Source: an uncultured Clostridia bacterium
Lineage (GTDB): Bacteria > Bacillota > Clostridia > Christensenellales > CAMQZB01
Reading direction: 5' to 3'
NCBI GenBank assembly: GCA_947039455.1
Contig: CAMQZB010000011.1
Location: forward strand, 1 to 53,883
Length of the DNA: 53,883 bases
A program made the translations under genes and the position numbers. This document shows, in pieces, positions 35,671-45,027 of the stretch. The notes beneath the pieces were generated by a model. That model had not been told where the DNA came from, searched no databases, and saw only the letters and a list, made by a program, of their open reading frames with translations. Numbering within the stretch: the stretch's first letter is position 1; each line of letters begins with the position of its first letter.

Positions 35671-36300
35671 TTATTTAGTGCCAAAAAGTCTATCACCAGC
35701 ATCTCCAAGACCTGGAATGATATATTTGTGACCGTCAAGTCTTTCGTCAACTGATGCTACGAAAATGTCTACATCAGGGTGAGCTTCTTGAAGTGCTTCA
35801 ATGCCTTCTGGTGCTGCAATTAGGCACAAGAATTTGATGTGCTTAACCCCACGCTTTTTCAATGATGAAATAGCGTCAATAGCTGATCCGCCAGTAGCTA
35901 GCATTGGATCGATCACATAAAGTTCTCTCTCTGTAGCATCAACTGGAAGTTTGCAGTAATATTCCACTGGTTGGAAAGTTTCAGGGTCACGGTAAAGACC
36001 AATATGTCCAACTTTTGCGTTTGGAACTAAATTCAAAATACCGTTTACCATTCCAAGTCCAGCACGTAAGATTGGGATAATACCAATACTTCTTCCTGCT
36101 AGCACCTTTGTTTTTGTAGTGCAAATTGGCGTTTCAACTTCAACTTCTTCAAGTTTCAAATCACGAGTTGCCTCATACACCATTAACATAGCGATTTCTT
36201 CAACTAATTCTCTGAAAGATTTAGTTGTAGTATTTTTATCTCTAATTTTAGATATCTTGTGTTGCACCAACGGGTGGTCGAATCTGGTTACTTTACTCAT
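35671..36300 (-). CDS. upp: Uracil phosphoribosyltransferase
   Basis: Salvages uracil to UMP with PRPP. The 209-residue protein starts with the invariant [14 protein letters not shown]. It has [13 protein letters not shown], the PRPP loop [16 protein letters not shown] and the uracil-binding [12 protein letters not shown] at the C-terminus. AAGGAG precedes the ATG. It lies between rpiB and the V-ATPase genes, the usual neighbourhood in many Bacillota, where an F-ATPase rather than a V-ATPase often follows upp. Confidence 0.98.
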   Translation of the reverse strand: MSKVTRFDHPLVQHKISKIRDKNTTTKSFRELVEEIAMLMVYEATRDLKLEEVEVETPICTTKTKVLAGRSIGIIPILRAGLGMVNGILNLVPNAKVGHIGLYRDPETFQPVEYYCKLPVDATERELYVIDPMLATGGSAIDAISSLKKRGVKHIKFLCLIAAPEGIEALQEAHPDVDIFVASVDERLDGHKYIIPGLGDAGDRLFGTK

Positions 36301-36350
36301 AATTTCTCCTTCTTATACTATGTATGTAATTTACAATTTGTATTACTTTA

Positions 36351-36800
36351 TTATTTACCAAAATTTTCCTCAATTTCAGCTATTTTATCAAGGCGGTTTT
36401 GATGATATGAACCAATATAATCAGTTTTCAACCAAACATTGACTATTTCCGTCATAGTAGACAGTCCAATCACCCTTGCGCCCATAGCTAACACGTTGGT
36501 ATCGTTATGTTCTCTTGTGGCTTTCGCTGAAAAGTACTCGTTGGCTAAGGCACAACGCACGCCTTTTACTTTGTTTGCAACAATACTCATTCCAATTCCT
36601 GTTCCGCAAATCAAAATACCTCTGTCAAATTCTCCGCTAGCAACAGCTTTCGCTACTTTCACACCATAATCAGGGTAATCCACTGACTGGTTGCTGAATG
36701 TTCCAAAGTCTTGATATTCAAATCCGTTTTTGTCTAAATACTCAATCAATGCTGATTTATATTCAAACCCACCGTGATCAAATCCTAATGCAATCTTCAT
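36351..36800 (-). CDS. rpiB: Ribose-5-phosphate isomerase B
   Basis: Interconverts ribose 5-phosphate and ribulose 5-phosphate, supplying PRPP for the neighbouring upp reaction. The 149-residue protein has GFDHGGFEYKSALIEYL at the N-terminus and the active-site GILICGTGIGMSIVANKVKGVRCAL with the catalytic cysteine. NTNVLAMGARVIG follows (NDTNVLAMGARVIG). AAGGAG is 12 nt before the ATG. Confidence 0.97.
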   Translation of the reverse strand: MKIALGFDHGGFEYKSALIEYLDKNGFEYQDFGTFSNQSVDYPDYGVKVAKAVASGEFDRGILICGTGIGMSIVANKVKGVRCALANEYFSAKATREHNDTNVLAMGARVIGLSTMTEIVNVWLKTDYIGSYHQNRLDKIAEIEENFGK

Positions 36801-36852
36801 AATTTATACTGTCTCCTTTTCTCTATTAATAGTATTATGTGCTTTTTTATAC

Positions 36853-37842
36853 CTAAACTATGTCACCACCGCAGGACTTTCTTACTCTATTATATAGTCC
36901 TTCAGCGTGATTTTCAGTAAAGGGCAAAACGCACACAATGATACTGCCTAATTTTTCACCAGTTCGCAATGCTTCATAATAATACTTCATAAAGTCATCA
37001 ACTGTTGTTCCAAGATTAATAAATTCCACAAACGATGTATCTTTCAACGTTTCATTACCTATTAAAACCACAGTTTCGCCAGCTTTCACCAACTTATTAA
37101 CAGTAGTTTCCACAAGTACTTTATTAGAAGTATTCATTGCAAGCATTTTACAACTTGGGGAATAGTGTTTGTATTTCACTCCAGGACTTCTAACCGTTGA
37201 AGTATTGGTTGCAACATCACAGCTACCCCATACTTTTTCGATGTCTTCTCGTGTGATTTTACCACTTCGCAAAATAATCGGTGTTTCAAACCTACAATCA
37301 ACCACCGTGGATTCAATTCCAACTTCACAAGCACCGCCGTCTAATATCAATGGAATTTTACTTCCGATATCTTCAAATACAGCTTGTGCCGTTGTGGGGC
37401 TTGGCCTTGTTGAAGTATTAGCAGAAGGGGCAGCAAGTGGAACTTTCGTTGCTTTAATAAAATCTCTTGCACTTTGCAGTTCAGGAATTCTGATTCCTAC
37501 GCTATCAAGTCCAGCAGTCACTTCATCAGCAATCTTATCCCCTTTATCCACCACCACCGTGATAGGTCCAGGAGCAAAATGTTCTAGCAATGTTCTAGCA
37601 AGATTTGTGAAATTGCTAGTAACTAGCGAAACATCGGATATGTCAGCAATGTGAACTATTAAAGGATTATCGTTAGGGCGACCTTTCACTTCAAATACTT
37701 GTGAAACGCCTTTTCCGTTATATGCAGAAACCCCAAGACCGTAAACAGTCTCAGTTGGAAATGCTACAACGCCCCCTTTCTCAATAATTTCCTTTCCATT
37801 ATGTATTGATTCTTGGTTTATTTTTTCTATCTTTGCAATCAT
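36853..37842 (-). CDS. tsaC: Threonylcarbamoyl-AMP synthase (Sua5 type)
   Basis: Makes threonylcarbamoyl-AMP for the t6A37 modification of ANN-decoding tRNAs. The 329-residue protein has the YrdC domain (GGVVAFPTETVYGLGVSAYN, KGRPNDNPLIVHI, VPLAAPSANTSTRPSPT, IESTVVDC) and the C-terminal Sua5 domain beginning SPGVKYKHYSP. It is therefore the long Sua5 form. There is no ribosome site. The only possible start, at 37842, lies 7 nt after a consensus -10 box, so the transcript should be leaderless. Confidence 0.96.
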   Translation of the reverse strand: MIAKIEKINQESIHNGKEIIEKGGVVAFPTETVYGLGVSAYNGKGVSQVFEVKGRPNDNPLIVHIADISDVSLVTSNFTNLARTLLEHFAPGPITVVVDKGDKIADEVTAGLDSVGIRIPELQSARDFIKATKVPLAAPSANTSTRPSPTTAQAVFEDIGSKIPLILDGGACEVGIESTVVDCRFETPIILRSGKITREDIEKVWGSCDVATNTSTVRSPGVKYKHYSPSCKMLAMNTSNKVLVETTVNKLVKAGETVVLIGNETLKDTSFVEFINLGTTVDDFMKYYYEALRTGEKLGSIIVCVLPFTENHAEGLYNRVRKSCGGDIV

Positions 37843-37848
37843 ATTTTA

Positions 37849-37877
37849 ATTATATCAATTTTTACACTTAAATTCAA
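37849..37877 (-). promoter_or_regulatory. sua5 promoter predicting a leaderless mRNA
   Basis: Minus strand TTGAAT (37872-37877), 17-nt spacer, TATAAT (37849-37854). Seven nt downstream is the A of the ATG. Confidence 0.75.
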
Positions 37878-37915
37878 GCATTTCGCAAAAATATATTAAG
37901 TTAATTTTTTCACTA

Positions 37916-37952
37916 CCATAATTTAACTTGCGTTATTTCACTTAAATTATGG
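37916..37952. other. 11-bp perfect inverted repeat in the divergent spacer
   Basis: CCATAATTTAA and TTAAATTATGG separated by 15 nt, between the divergent promoters of sua5 and the methyltransferase gene. There is no T-run; it could be a protein site or chance in AT-rich DNA. Confidence 0.4.
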
Positions 37953-38014
37953 GTTATTGTGAAATTATTGCTATCTCATTTTAGAAAACCAATGCTATTA
38001 ACTTGTATTCCTCC

Positions 38015-38044
38015 TTGTCTTTGTTGTAAACTATACCTTATAAT
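38015..38044 (+). promoter_or_regulatory. Promoter of the RNA methyltransferase gene
   Basis: TTGTCT (38015-38020), 18-nt spacer, TATAAT (38039-38044), 28 nt before the GTG start. Confidence 0.65.
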
Positions 38045-38072
38045 AAAAGAAAATATTTAATTTTAAGGAATT

Positions 38073-39233
38073 GTGAAATTGGAAAATATAAAAATAGCAG
38101 TTACCTCCGCCTTTGGTGTTGAAGCAGTAACTAAGAGAGAATTATATCGTCACGGCGTTGAAGGCAAAGCTATCAACGGAAGAATTGAGTTTGAAGGCAA
38201 CCTTGAACTTTTGTATACTCTAAACTATCGTCTAAGAACAGCAGATAGAATTTACATGGTACTTGGGAAATTTCAAGCATACTCTTTCGATGAACTTTAC
38301 GAAAATATCGTTAATATCCCATTTGAGAATTATCTAACTAAAAATGGTAGAATTTCTGTTAAAGCTAAGTCAGTTAAATCCGACCTTTACGCAGTTTCTT
38401 CTATTACTAGTATCTCTAAAAAGGCGATAGTTTCTCGTCTTCTAGATAAGTTTAACGCAACAACTCTTCCTGAGAGCATGGAAGAATACAAAATTGAAGT
38501 AGCTTTTTTCGAAAATACTGCTACTGTTCTTCTTGACACTTCAGGCACGCCACTTTACAAACGTGGTTATAGAGTACTGTCACACGAAGCTCCTTTGAAA
38601 GAAACTTTAGCTTCAGCCCTTATTCAACTATCAGTATGGCACAAAGAAAAAGCTCTTATTGACTGTTTTTGTGGTAGCGGAACAATCCCTATTGAAGCAG
38701 CTATGATTGGTATGAATATTCCGTCAGGCTATCTTCGTGGGTTCGCTTTTGAGGACTTTAAGTTCTTCGATAAACCACTTATGGATAAAATTAGAGAGGA
38801 AGGCGAGGATTTAATTGATAGAGATATCAAACTTCAAATTACTGGTTTCGACATCGACGATAACGCTATCTCACTTTCTAACTACCACGCAAAACAACTT
38901 GGTATTGCAGGAAAAATCCATTTCCAACAACAAGATATGCGTGAAGTTAAATCAAAATCACGTTACGGTGTTATAATATCAAACCCTCCTTACGGCGAGC
39001 GTCTTCTTTCCCTTCGTGAAGTACATTATCTTTACCAAGATTTTGGTGATATGTTCAAAACGCTACCAGACTTCTCCGCATACATTCTTACTTCTTTTGA
39101 AGATTTTGAATACGCAAGCGGACTTTCCGTTGCTAAAGAGAGAAAACTTTTTAACGGTAATCTTGAATGCCGTTTCTTCCAAGTCCTTGGTGCTAAACCG
39201 CCAAAAAAGAAACCTATCATTGATTTAATCTAA
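38073..39233 (+). CDS. THUMP-domain RNA guanine-N2 methyltransferase (RlmL/YpsC-like)
   Basis: S-adenosylmethionine-dependent methyltransferase probably acting on 23S rRNA guanosine. The 386-residue protein has an N-terminal THUMP/ferredoxin-like region (to about 160). The Rossmann domain carries DCFCGSGTIPIEAAMIG (motif I), GFDIDDNAI and the catalytic ISNPPYGERL. PSGYLRGFAFEDFKFFDK between them is typical of the YpsC family. It starts with GTG (AAGGA upstream). Lacks the second methyltransferase domain of E. coli RlmKL. Confidence 0.94.
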   Translation: MKLENIKIAVTSAFGVEAVTKRELYRHGVEGKAINGRIEFEGNLELLYTLNYRLRTADRIYMVLGKFQAYSFDELYENIVNIPFENYLTKNGRISVKAKSVKSDLYAVSSITSISKKAIVSRLLDKFNATTLPESMEEYKIEVAFFENTATVLLDTSGTPLYKRGYRVLSHEAPLKETLASALIQLSVWHKEKALIDCFCGSGTIPIEAAMIGMNIPSGYLRGFAFEDFKFFDKPLMDKIREEGEDLIDRDIKLQITGFDIDDNAISLSNYHAKQLGIAGKIHFQQQDMREVKSKSRYGVIISNPPYGERLLSLREVHYLYQDFGDMFKTLPDFSAYILTSFEDFEYASGLSVAKERKLFNGNLECRFFQVLGAKPPKKKPIIDLI

Positions 39234-39290
39234 TTTCAATATACTAAACATATATTAAGTACAAAACCGTTCAAAAACACTGGAGCTATA

Positions 39291-40694
39291 ATGTCATTAT
39301 CTAATTTACTTTCAAACCCTGATAAAATACTTAAAAATTTTCCTAGATTTGGCGAAGTTCCCACTTCCGCTGAAGTACTATCAAACACGTTTAAAATCGC
39401 TTGGTATTCTATAGTAGAATCACTTTCTTCCGCCATTGTAGGATTTATCGACATGGCAATGGTAGGATCTTTCAGCTTTGTAGCTATTTCCGCCATAGGC
39501 TTAACTAATCAACCTCGTATGATTTTTCTTGCGATATTTTTCGCTATGCAATCAGCTATTATCGCTATTGTATCAAGGCGGTTCGGAGAAAACGATCGTG
39601 AGGGTGCTAACCGATGTATGATGTTAGCACTGTCACTAACTTTTATTTTTTCAATCCTTCTCTCCATTATTGGTTTCGTTTTTGCGGAACCGATAATGCG
39701 GTTTGTAGGAGCTGAATCCGACACGCTAGCGGACAGTACTATTTATTTTAAAATCATTATGATTGCCAATTTTTTCGTAAGTCTAACCCACACAATCAAT
39801 GCATCTTTACGTGCTATCGGAAAAACTAGCATTACCCTAAAAACTTCTATCGTTGCAAACCTAGTTAATATAATTTTCAACTTTCTTCTTATCAACGGTA
39901 ATCTTGGTTTCCCTAAGCTTGGAGTCGCTGGTGCTGCTATTGCAACATCTCTTGGTTTTGCTGTTGCGTTTTTTGTTGCGTTATCTTCAATATGCAAAAA
40001 AGATGGTTACTTAAAATTTGATTTAAAACTACTTTTTAAGTTCGATAAAAAAACTCTTTCAACTTTCACAAAGCTATCCACTCCTGGAATGTTCGAACAG
40101 CTTTGCGTACGTGTAGGCTTTTTGCTTTTCGCTATGATCGTTGCAAGTTTAGGCACTGACGCTTTCTCCGCTCATCAAATTGGAATGAATGTTATAATAC
40201 TTTCTTTCGCATTCGGAGACGGGCTTGGCATTGCAGCATCTAGTTTAACTGGTCAAAATTTAGGAAAAAACCGACCTGACTTAGCTTATTTATATTCTCG
40301 AACTTGTCAAAATATTGGTGTATGTTTTGGTTTAATTTTGGCAATAATATTTGTTACATTAGCCGAACCCATTTACATGATTTTCAACGTTCCCCCACAC
40401 ATCGTTCAAATGGGAATCCCTATCATGTACATTTGCGCACTAATCACCCATCTGCAAATTGCACAATGCGCTTCCGCTGGTGCTTTGCGTGGTGCTGGAG
40501 ATGTAAAAGTTATTGCAATAATCTCGTTTTTCTCAATTACACTAGTTCGACCATTCTTAGCTTATGTTTTTTGTTTCGTACTAAATATGGGTTTAACAGG
40601 TGTTTGGTTAGGATTGCTTTGCGATCAAATTACGAGATTTACACTAAGTCACATTCGATACCGTTCGAAAAAGTGGCTGAGAATTAAAGTATAG
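39291..40694 (+). CDS. MATE-family efflux transporter
   Basis: Cation-coupled multidrug or metabolite exporter. The 467-residue protein has about 12 hydrophobic segments in two related halves. The first has SSAIVGFIDMAMVGSFSFVAISAIGLTNQPRM and the second AHQIGMNVIILSFAFGDGLGIAASSLTGQNLGKNRPDLA, both standard MATE segments. GGAG precedes the ATG. It lies between the methyltransferase and mscS on the plus strand, 57 nt and 11 nt away, so the three may form one unit. Confidence 0.93.
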   Translation: MSLSNLLSNPDKILKNFPRFGEVPTSAEVLSNTFKIAWYSIVESLSSAIVGFIDMAMVGSFSFVAISAIGLTNQPRMIFLAIFFAMQSAIIAIVSRRFGENDREGANRCMMLALSLTFIFSILLSIIGFVFAEPIMRFVGAESDTLADSTIYFKIIMIANFFVSLTHTINASLRAIGKTSITLKTSIVANLVNIIFNFLLINGNLGFPKLGVAGAAIATSLGFAVAFFVALSSICKKDGYLKFDLKLLFKFDKKTLSTFTKLSTPGMFEQLCVRVGFLLFAMIVASLGTDAFSAHQIGMNVIILSFAFGDGLGIAASSLTGQNLGKNRPDLAYLYSRTCQNIGVCFGLILAIIFVTLAEPIYMIFNVPPHIVQMGIPIMYICALITHLQIAQCASAGALRGAGDVKVIAIISFFSITLVRPFLAYVFCFVLNMGLTGVWLGLLCDQITRFTLSHIRYRSKKWLRIKV

Positions 40695-40705
40695 AAGGAG
40701 TTCAT

Positions 40706-41512
40706 ATGACTGAATTTTTTGACAACATAAAAGACTTAGCAAAATCATCTGGTGAAAAATTAATTATCGCATTGATAATTCTATTAATCGGCATAGTAAT
40801 CGTAAAAATTCTTACGAAAGTATTCCGCACATTCATCTCAAAAACCAAGCTAGAAACAAACATCGCAAGATTCCTAACAGCAATCGTTAGGTTCCTACTA
40901 TCGCTTTTGTTAGTATTCATAATTTGGGATTTCCTATCAATCCCATCAACGCTATTCGTTGCACTAACATCTGTTGCCGGTATCGCAATCTCCCTTGCAC
41001 TGCAAGGAGTTCTGTCAAATCTAGCAAGTGGCATAATGCAAATTTCCACAAAGCGCTTCAAGCACGGTGATTATGTAAAAATTGGTGCAATGGAAGGTAC
41101 TGTTGAAAACATAGATTTCACTGCTATCACGTTAGTTACACCTGACAACAAAAAGATTTTTATACCCAATTCAATAGCTACTTCAACGGAAATAATCAAT
41201 TTCTCCGCTTGCGAATCTCGCCGTATTGAAATCAAAGTCGGCGTGGCTTACGGCACTGAAATAGCCCCCGTTCAAGAGTTAATCACTAATCTTATGATAG
41301 ACGACAAAAGAATTTTCACAGCTCCTTTGCCTATGGTTAAGCTTAACGAGTTCGGCAATTCTGCTCTTGAAATTATTATTCGTTGCAACACCAAGCCTGA
41401 AGAATACTGGGACGTTTATTTCGATCTTAACGAAAAAATCTACCACTGTTTCGCTGAAAATAATATTATTATTCCGTTCAATCAACTTGATGTTAAATTA
41501 ATTACTAAGTAA
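40706..41512 (+). CDS. mscS: Small-conductance mechanosensitive channel (MscS)
   Basis: Heptameric channel opening on osmotic downshift. The 268-residue protein has the three-helix membrane part, with pore helix TSVAGIAISLALQGVLSNLASGIMQI, and the beta domain beginning HGDYVKIGAMEGTVENIDF with FIPNSIATSTEIIN. A C-terminal mixed domain ends it. GAAGGAG precedes the ATG. Standard short MscS length. Confidence 0.95.
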   Translation: MTEFFDNIKDLAKSSGEKLIIALIILLIGIVIVKILTKVFRTFISKTKLETNIARFLTAIVRFLLSLLLVFIIWDFLSIPSTLFVALTSVAGIAISLALQGVLSNLASGIMQISTKRFKHGDYVKIGAMEGTVENIDFTAITLVTPDNKKIFIPNSIATSTEIINFSACESRRIEIKVGVAYGTEIAPVQELITNLMIDDKRIFTAPLPMVKLNEFGNSALEIIIRCNTKPEEYWDVYFDLNEKIYHCFAENNIIIPFNQLDVKLITK

Positions 41513-41547
41513 TTTTCTTTTTTTTTGGATTGGTTCGTTAGTTATAT

Positions 41548-41616
41548 GAGGCTTTGCCTCAAACTCCATAAGGGCTATGCGCCCTTAACCGCACAAGGGT
41601 TAAAACCCTTGACCCG
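41548..41616 (+). repeat. Dispersed hairpin element, copy 5 (three-hairpin version)
   Basis: GAGGCTTTGCCTC, linker AAACTCCAT, AAGGGCTATGCGCCCTT, AACCGCA, CAAGGGTTAAAACCCTTG, ACCCG. The lead TTAGTTATATGAGG matches copy 2 with base changes shared by both stem arms. It has one extra hairpin. It begins 36 nt after the mscS stop, in the same orientation, and G/T-rich DNA follows (41617-41735). Confidence 0.78.
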
Positions 41617-41766
41617 AAAATGGGATTTTCTTTGCCCATTGATTTTTTTTTGATTGAGAATTATCTTTTTGGGTAGCGAGTTTGGGGTTTGGTTTTGATG
41701 TGGGAAATTCTTTGGGATTTTTTATTTATGTTTTATTTGAAATGATAGTAGGTATGGATACTTATT

Positions 41767-41802
41767 GAAAAAGGCATCTAGTTGGCACTAGGTGCTTTTT
41801 GT
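41767..41802 (+). terminator. Terminator-like hairpin 1 of a set of three
   Basis: GCATCTAG-TTGGCA-CTAGGTGC (one G-T pair) with A-run before and TTTTT after. Confidence 0.75.
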
Positions 41803-41851
41803 TTGCTTTTAATTTGTTGAATTAGAAATTATTGTAGCTATGGGGCTTATG

Positions 41852-41883
41852 AAAAAGTCATCTAGTTGGCACTAGATGACTTT
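41852..41883 (+). terminator. Terminator-like hairpin 2 of a set of three
   Basis: GTCATCTAG-TTGGCA-CTAGATGAC, nine perfect pairs, identical loop to hairpin 1; only three Ts follow. Confidence 0.65.
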
Positions 41884-41929
41884 GGGTTTATTTATTATTA
41901 GAAAAAAAAACAATAGGTATACACTTATT

Positions 41930-41965
41930 TAAAAAAGCACCTAGTTTGTACTCGGTGCTTTTTTG
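41930..41965. terminator. Terminator-like hairpin 3 of a set of three, bidirectional
   Basis: AGCACCTAG-TTTGTA-CTCGGTGCT with one mismatch, AAAAAA before and TTTTTT after. It can also end the minus-strand ABC operon, whose stop is at 42005. Confidence 0.78.
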
Positions 41966-42004
41966 TTTTTTATTTATTTGGTTTTTATTTTCAATTATGA
42001 TTTT

Positions 42005-44122
42005 TTATTTTTGTTCTTCAATGATTTCATCTTGATAGATTTTTCTAAGGGTTGCGATTTCTTCTTCAGTGAAAGTTGCTGTGCCTTTGAATTCACTGCG
42101 GTGACCCTCATTTATGTCGTCGGCAAGGGTAGTTTGTATTGCGTAATCTACATAGTTTTCATAGTCAATGTGTCTATTGATGGCATTTTCTATGATTTCT
42201 AAAACAACATCAAGCTGTTCGCTGTTAATTCTCAAGGTTAATACGTTTTTAATGGGAACATCATTATCAAAATAATATTCCGTATTTCCATCACTTATAG
42301 TGTCGTTGCCTACTGCCAAAAGGTCTTTATTATCTTTAACTAATGACATTCTCAATTCGGTATTGTGGAGATAACCGTCTTTTACTTTTTCTAGGACAAT
42401 TAATTCTTGTTTATTAATGTTGTTGTTGAAATCAACAATCATATCAAAAGTTTTTGGCAAAAGTGGAGTTACGTTTATGCGATAAGTTGACATAGCATAA
42501 TATTCATAGGTGCGGATATTTACACCTGTGTTTCCTGTCAATCCGTTATTCACAACAGAATCAATACCACGTGAACTGAACCTTGCGTCCTTTAACAATT
42601 CTTGTTTTTGGCTATTATTTAGCAAGTCAAATTCTTTGTAAAAACTTTCCATAATCAAAGCCATTTCAGCTTGATCATTTGATGTGTTTCGCAATGCTAA
42701 ATCAAAAGACTCTACATCTTCAATTTTAGGAATTTCAATTCTCAAATTGTCATATTCTGTTAATGAATTAATTTTTTTAAAAACATCAATCATCTCAGCA
42801 TCAGTTAAATATACTTTTCTCTCAATACTTCTTCCGAAAGATTTGCCTATCTCCACGTACATTCTACCTTGATACGTATCGTTTCTATCGGGTTTCTTTA
42901 GACCATTTACAACAATTTCTATAATTTCACTGTCTGTAAATTCGTGTTGATAAATTGCTTCCATGTAATCATTAGGACAGTATCCAGTCATTACGCTTCC
43001 GCTGTGAAATTCAACATATTTCACATCATTTACATCAATATTCGTATTGTCAATATAATATGACGTACCAATCATTGCACCACCGAACCCAACAGCAACA
43101 GCTACCGCAATACAAAATACAGGAAGTGATTTTACAATATTTTTCGCACTGTGTTTAGTTATGATTTCAAAAGCCACAAATATTATCAAGGACACAAGAA
43201 CCATTACGCCAATTAGCATCATCTCACTTGTGCCTAACTTGTAACCACTCGAAACGCCATTGCAAGCAAGTGCCGCCGCAAGAGCTAGCATTGGGATCGC
43301 AATAACTCCTTGGAAAACATACTGTATATATTTATTTTGTGCACTGTTTCCAGCAAGTTCTGACTTTCTTTTTGTGAAAGCATAACACGCTATCACGAAA
43401 AGCAAAATTGCAACAATAAAAGTATTAGCCGTTGAGAATAAGCTTGTAAAATTATCCTCCATTCCATAACTAAACATTGATTCAAAGACTGCGGTTGGAG
43501 CAAAGTTTTCCGCTAGGAAAATTCCTGAATAAATTACATTATCCGCTCCCAATCTAAACAATTCTATTAGCCCCATTGGTAGACCAACAATCAAACATGA
43601 AATTACAAATGCCGTAAACTTTTGTCCTGTAATTGAGATAGCAAGTATTACCGCAGCGAAAATCGCTAACGCACCTGCGGTTGTGTTTAAAAATAGCAAC
43701 ACGTTTCCGCCGAAGCTGAAATGCGTTGTTTTTGTTAAAGCTAAAAACGCTGATGTGAATAAATTCACCGCAAGCATTGAAACCACTATATACGTTGCTC
43801 CGGCTAGCGCAAATGAAATTACGTGCGTTTGTCTTTTCACTGGTATTGCATGATAGAAATCGCATGATTTTCGCTTCATTAAGTATGAAAACAACGCAAA
43901 GCCAAAGACCACAGGCAAGATATACATCATAGCGACGTTCATCCATTGTGCCTTTAGCGGATTAAGAATTTGATCATATCCTCGCCCTTGCATGTAATTT
44001 ACAAAATGCCAAAACGGAGCAATGCCTGCAATTAAAATGCTTACTAATGTTAGGAAAAAACCATGAAGTTTGATTTGTCTAAGGCCTTCAAAATATAACT
44101 TTTTGTTAAATAACTCTTTCAT
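42005..44122 (-). CDS. ABC transporter permease, GntR-linked (YtrC/D-like)
   Basis: A 705-residue membrane protein. Residues 1-370 hold about nine hydrophobic segments, including LVSILIAGIAPFWHF, ILPVVFGFALFSYLMKRKSCDFYHAIPVKRQTH and LIGVMVLVSLIIFVAFEI. The last ~330 residues form a soluble domain on the outer face; it resembles the extra domains of permeases in GntR-regulated exporters, but I cannot name it with certainty. The ATG overlaps the ATPase stop by 4 nt (ATGA). Together with the ATPase and GntR repressor it forms an antibiotic- or envelope-stress-type cassette; the substrate is unknown. Confidence 0.85.
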   Translation of the reverse strand: MKELFNKKLYFEGLRQIKLHGFFLTLVSILIAGIAPFWHFVNYMQGRGYDQILNPLKAQWMNVAMMYILPVVFGFALFSYLMKRKSCDFYHAIPVKRQTHVISFALAGATYIVVSMLAVNLFTSAFLALTKTTHFSFGGNVLLFLNTTAGALAIFAAVILAISITGQKFTAFVISCLIVGLPMGLIELFRLGADNVIYSGIFLAENFAPTAVFESMFSYGMEDNFTSLFSTANTFIVAILLFVIACYAFTKRKSELAGNSAQNKYIQYVFQGVIAIPMLALAAALACNGVSSGYKLGTSEMMLIGVMVLVSLIIFVAFEIITKHSAKNIVKSLPVFCIAVAVAVGFGGAMIGTSYYIDNTNIDVNDVKYVEFHSGSVMTGYCPNDYMEAIYQHEFTDSEIIEIVVNGLKKPDRNDTYQGRMYVEIGKSFGRSIERKVYLTDAEMIDVFKKINSLTEYDNLRIEIPKIEDVESFDLALRNTSNDQAEMALIMESFYKEFDLLNNSQKQELLKDARFSSRGIDSVVNNGLTGNTGVNIRTYEYYAMSTYRINVTPLLPKTFDMIVDFNNNINKQELIVLEKVKDGYLHNTELRMSLVKDNKDLLAVGNDTISDGNTEYYFDNDVPIKNVLTLRINSEQLDVVLEIIENAINRHIDYENYVDYAIQTTLADDINEGHRSEFKGTATFTEEEIATLRKIYQDEIIEEQK

Positions 44123-45027
44123 ATAATCTCCTCCATGTCAATTTCGTATTTATAACCAAGAGCTTCCATTTCATGAATAAACACTTCCTCTAAAGATAGT
44201 GGTAAAATTTCGATTAGCAACGGTTTTTTCTCAGAAAGAAGTGTCGTAACAGCTTCCCTGTCACCACGGATTATAGCATTTAAAACTCGCCCTTGCTTTT
44301 TGTAACTTAAAACAGTTAATCCATCAAAAACTTCTTTTCCTGATTCTTTTTCAAAAGCAATTTGCACTTTAAACAAAGAAGTTTTCAAATTTTGAATATC
44401 TCTTTCGAAAATAATTCCCCCTTTATAAAGTAAAGCAAGTTGATCACAAGTATCCTCAAGTTCTCGCAAAGCATGACTAGAAACAACCACAGTCAACCCA
44501 TTTTCTTCCACCCATTGATACAAAACTGTTTTCACCAAGTTTCGAACCGCAACGTCAAGACCGTCAAAAGTTTCGTCAAAGAAAATATATGGCGTTTGGC
44601 AAGCTAGTGCTAACACGATAGCACATTGACGTTTCATACCTTTTGAGAAATTTGTTATATTTTTCGTGGGGTCAAGTTTGAAAACAGTATATAAATATTC
44701 AAACTTACCATAGTCAAAAGTTTTGTAAATTGAGCTATATAATTTCGCCATTCTGAACAAATCGCTATTTGGCAAAAAGTACAAATCATCAGGCACAAAA
44801 ACGAATTTCGATTTCGCTATTGGATTGTTGTAAACAGCATCTCCGTCTAAAGTCACCGTGCCATGATCTCCACAATATATTCCCGCAACAGTTCGAAGGA
44901 ACGTACTTTTTCCAGCTCCGTTGCTACCAATCAAACCATAAATGCAACCTTTTGGAATAGTACACGACATATTGTCAAGTGCTGTGAAATCGCCGAATTT
45001 TTTCGTAAGATTTTTAGCTTCAATCAT
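44119..45027 (-). CDS. ABC transporter ATP-binding protein
   Basis: Energises the adjacent permease. The 302-residue protein has Walker A GSNGAGKS near residue 35, the signature FSKGMKRQ, Walker B YIFFDE with the downstream FDGLD, and the H-switch SSHALRELE. The C-terminal ~80 residues form the extra domain seen in YtrB-like exporters. GGGGG precedes the ATG, which follows the gntR stop immediately. Confidence 0.95.
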   Translation of the reverse strand: MIEAKNLTKKFGDFTALDNMSCTIPKGCIYGLIGSNGAGKSTFLRTVAGIYCGDHGTVTLDGDAVYNNPIAKSKFVFVPDDLYFLPNSDLFRMAKLYSSIYKTFDYGKFEYLYTVFKLDPTKNITNFSKGMKRQCAIVLALACQTPYIFFDETFDGLDVAVRNLVKTVLYQWVEENGLTVVVSSHALRELEDTCDQLALLYKGGIIFERDIQNLKTSLFKVQIAFEKESGKEVFDGLTVLSYKKQGRVLNAIIRGDREAVTTLLSEKKPLLIEILPLSLEEVFIHEMEALGYKYEIDMEEII

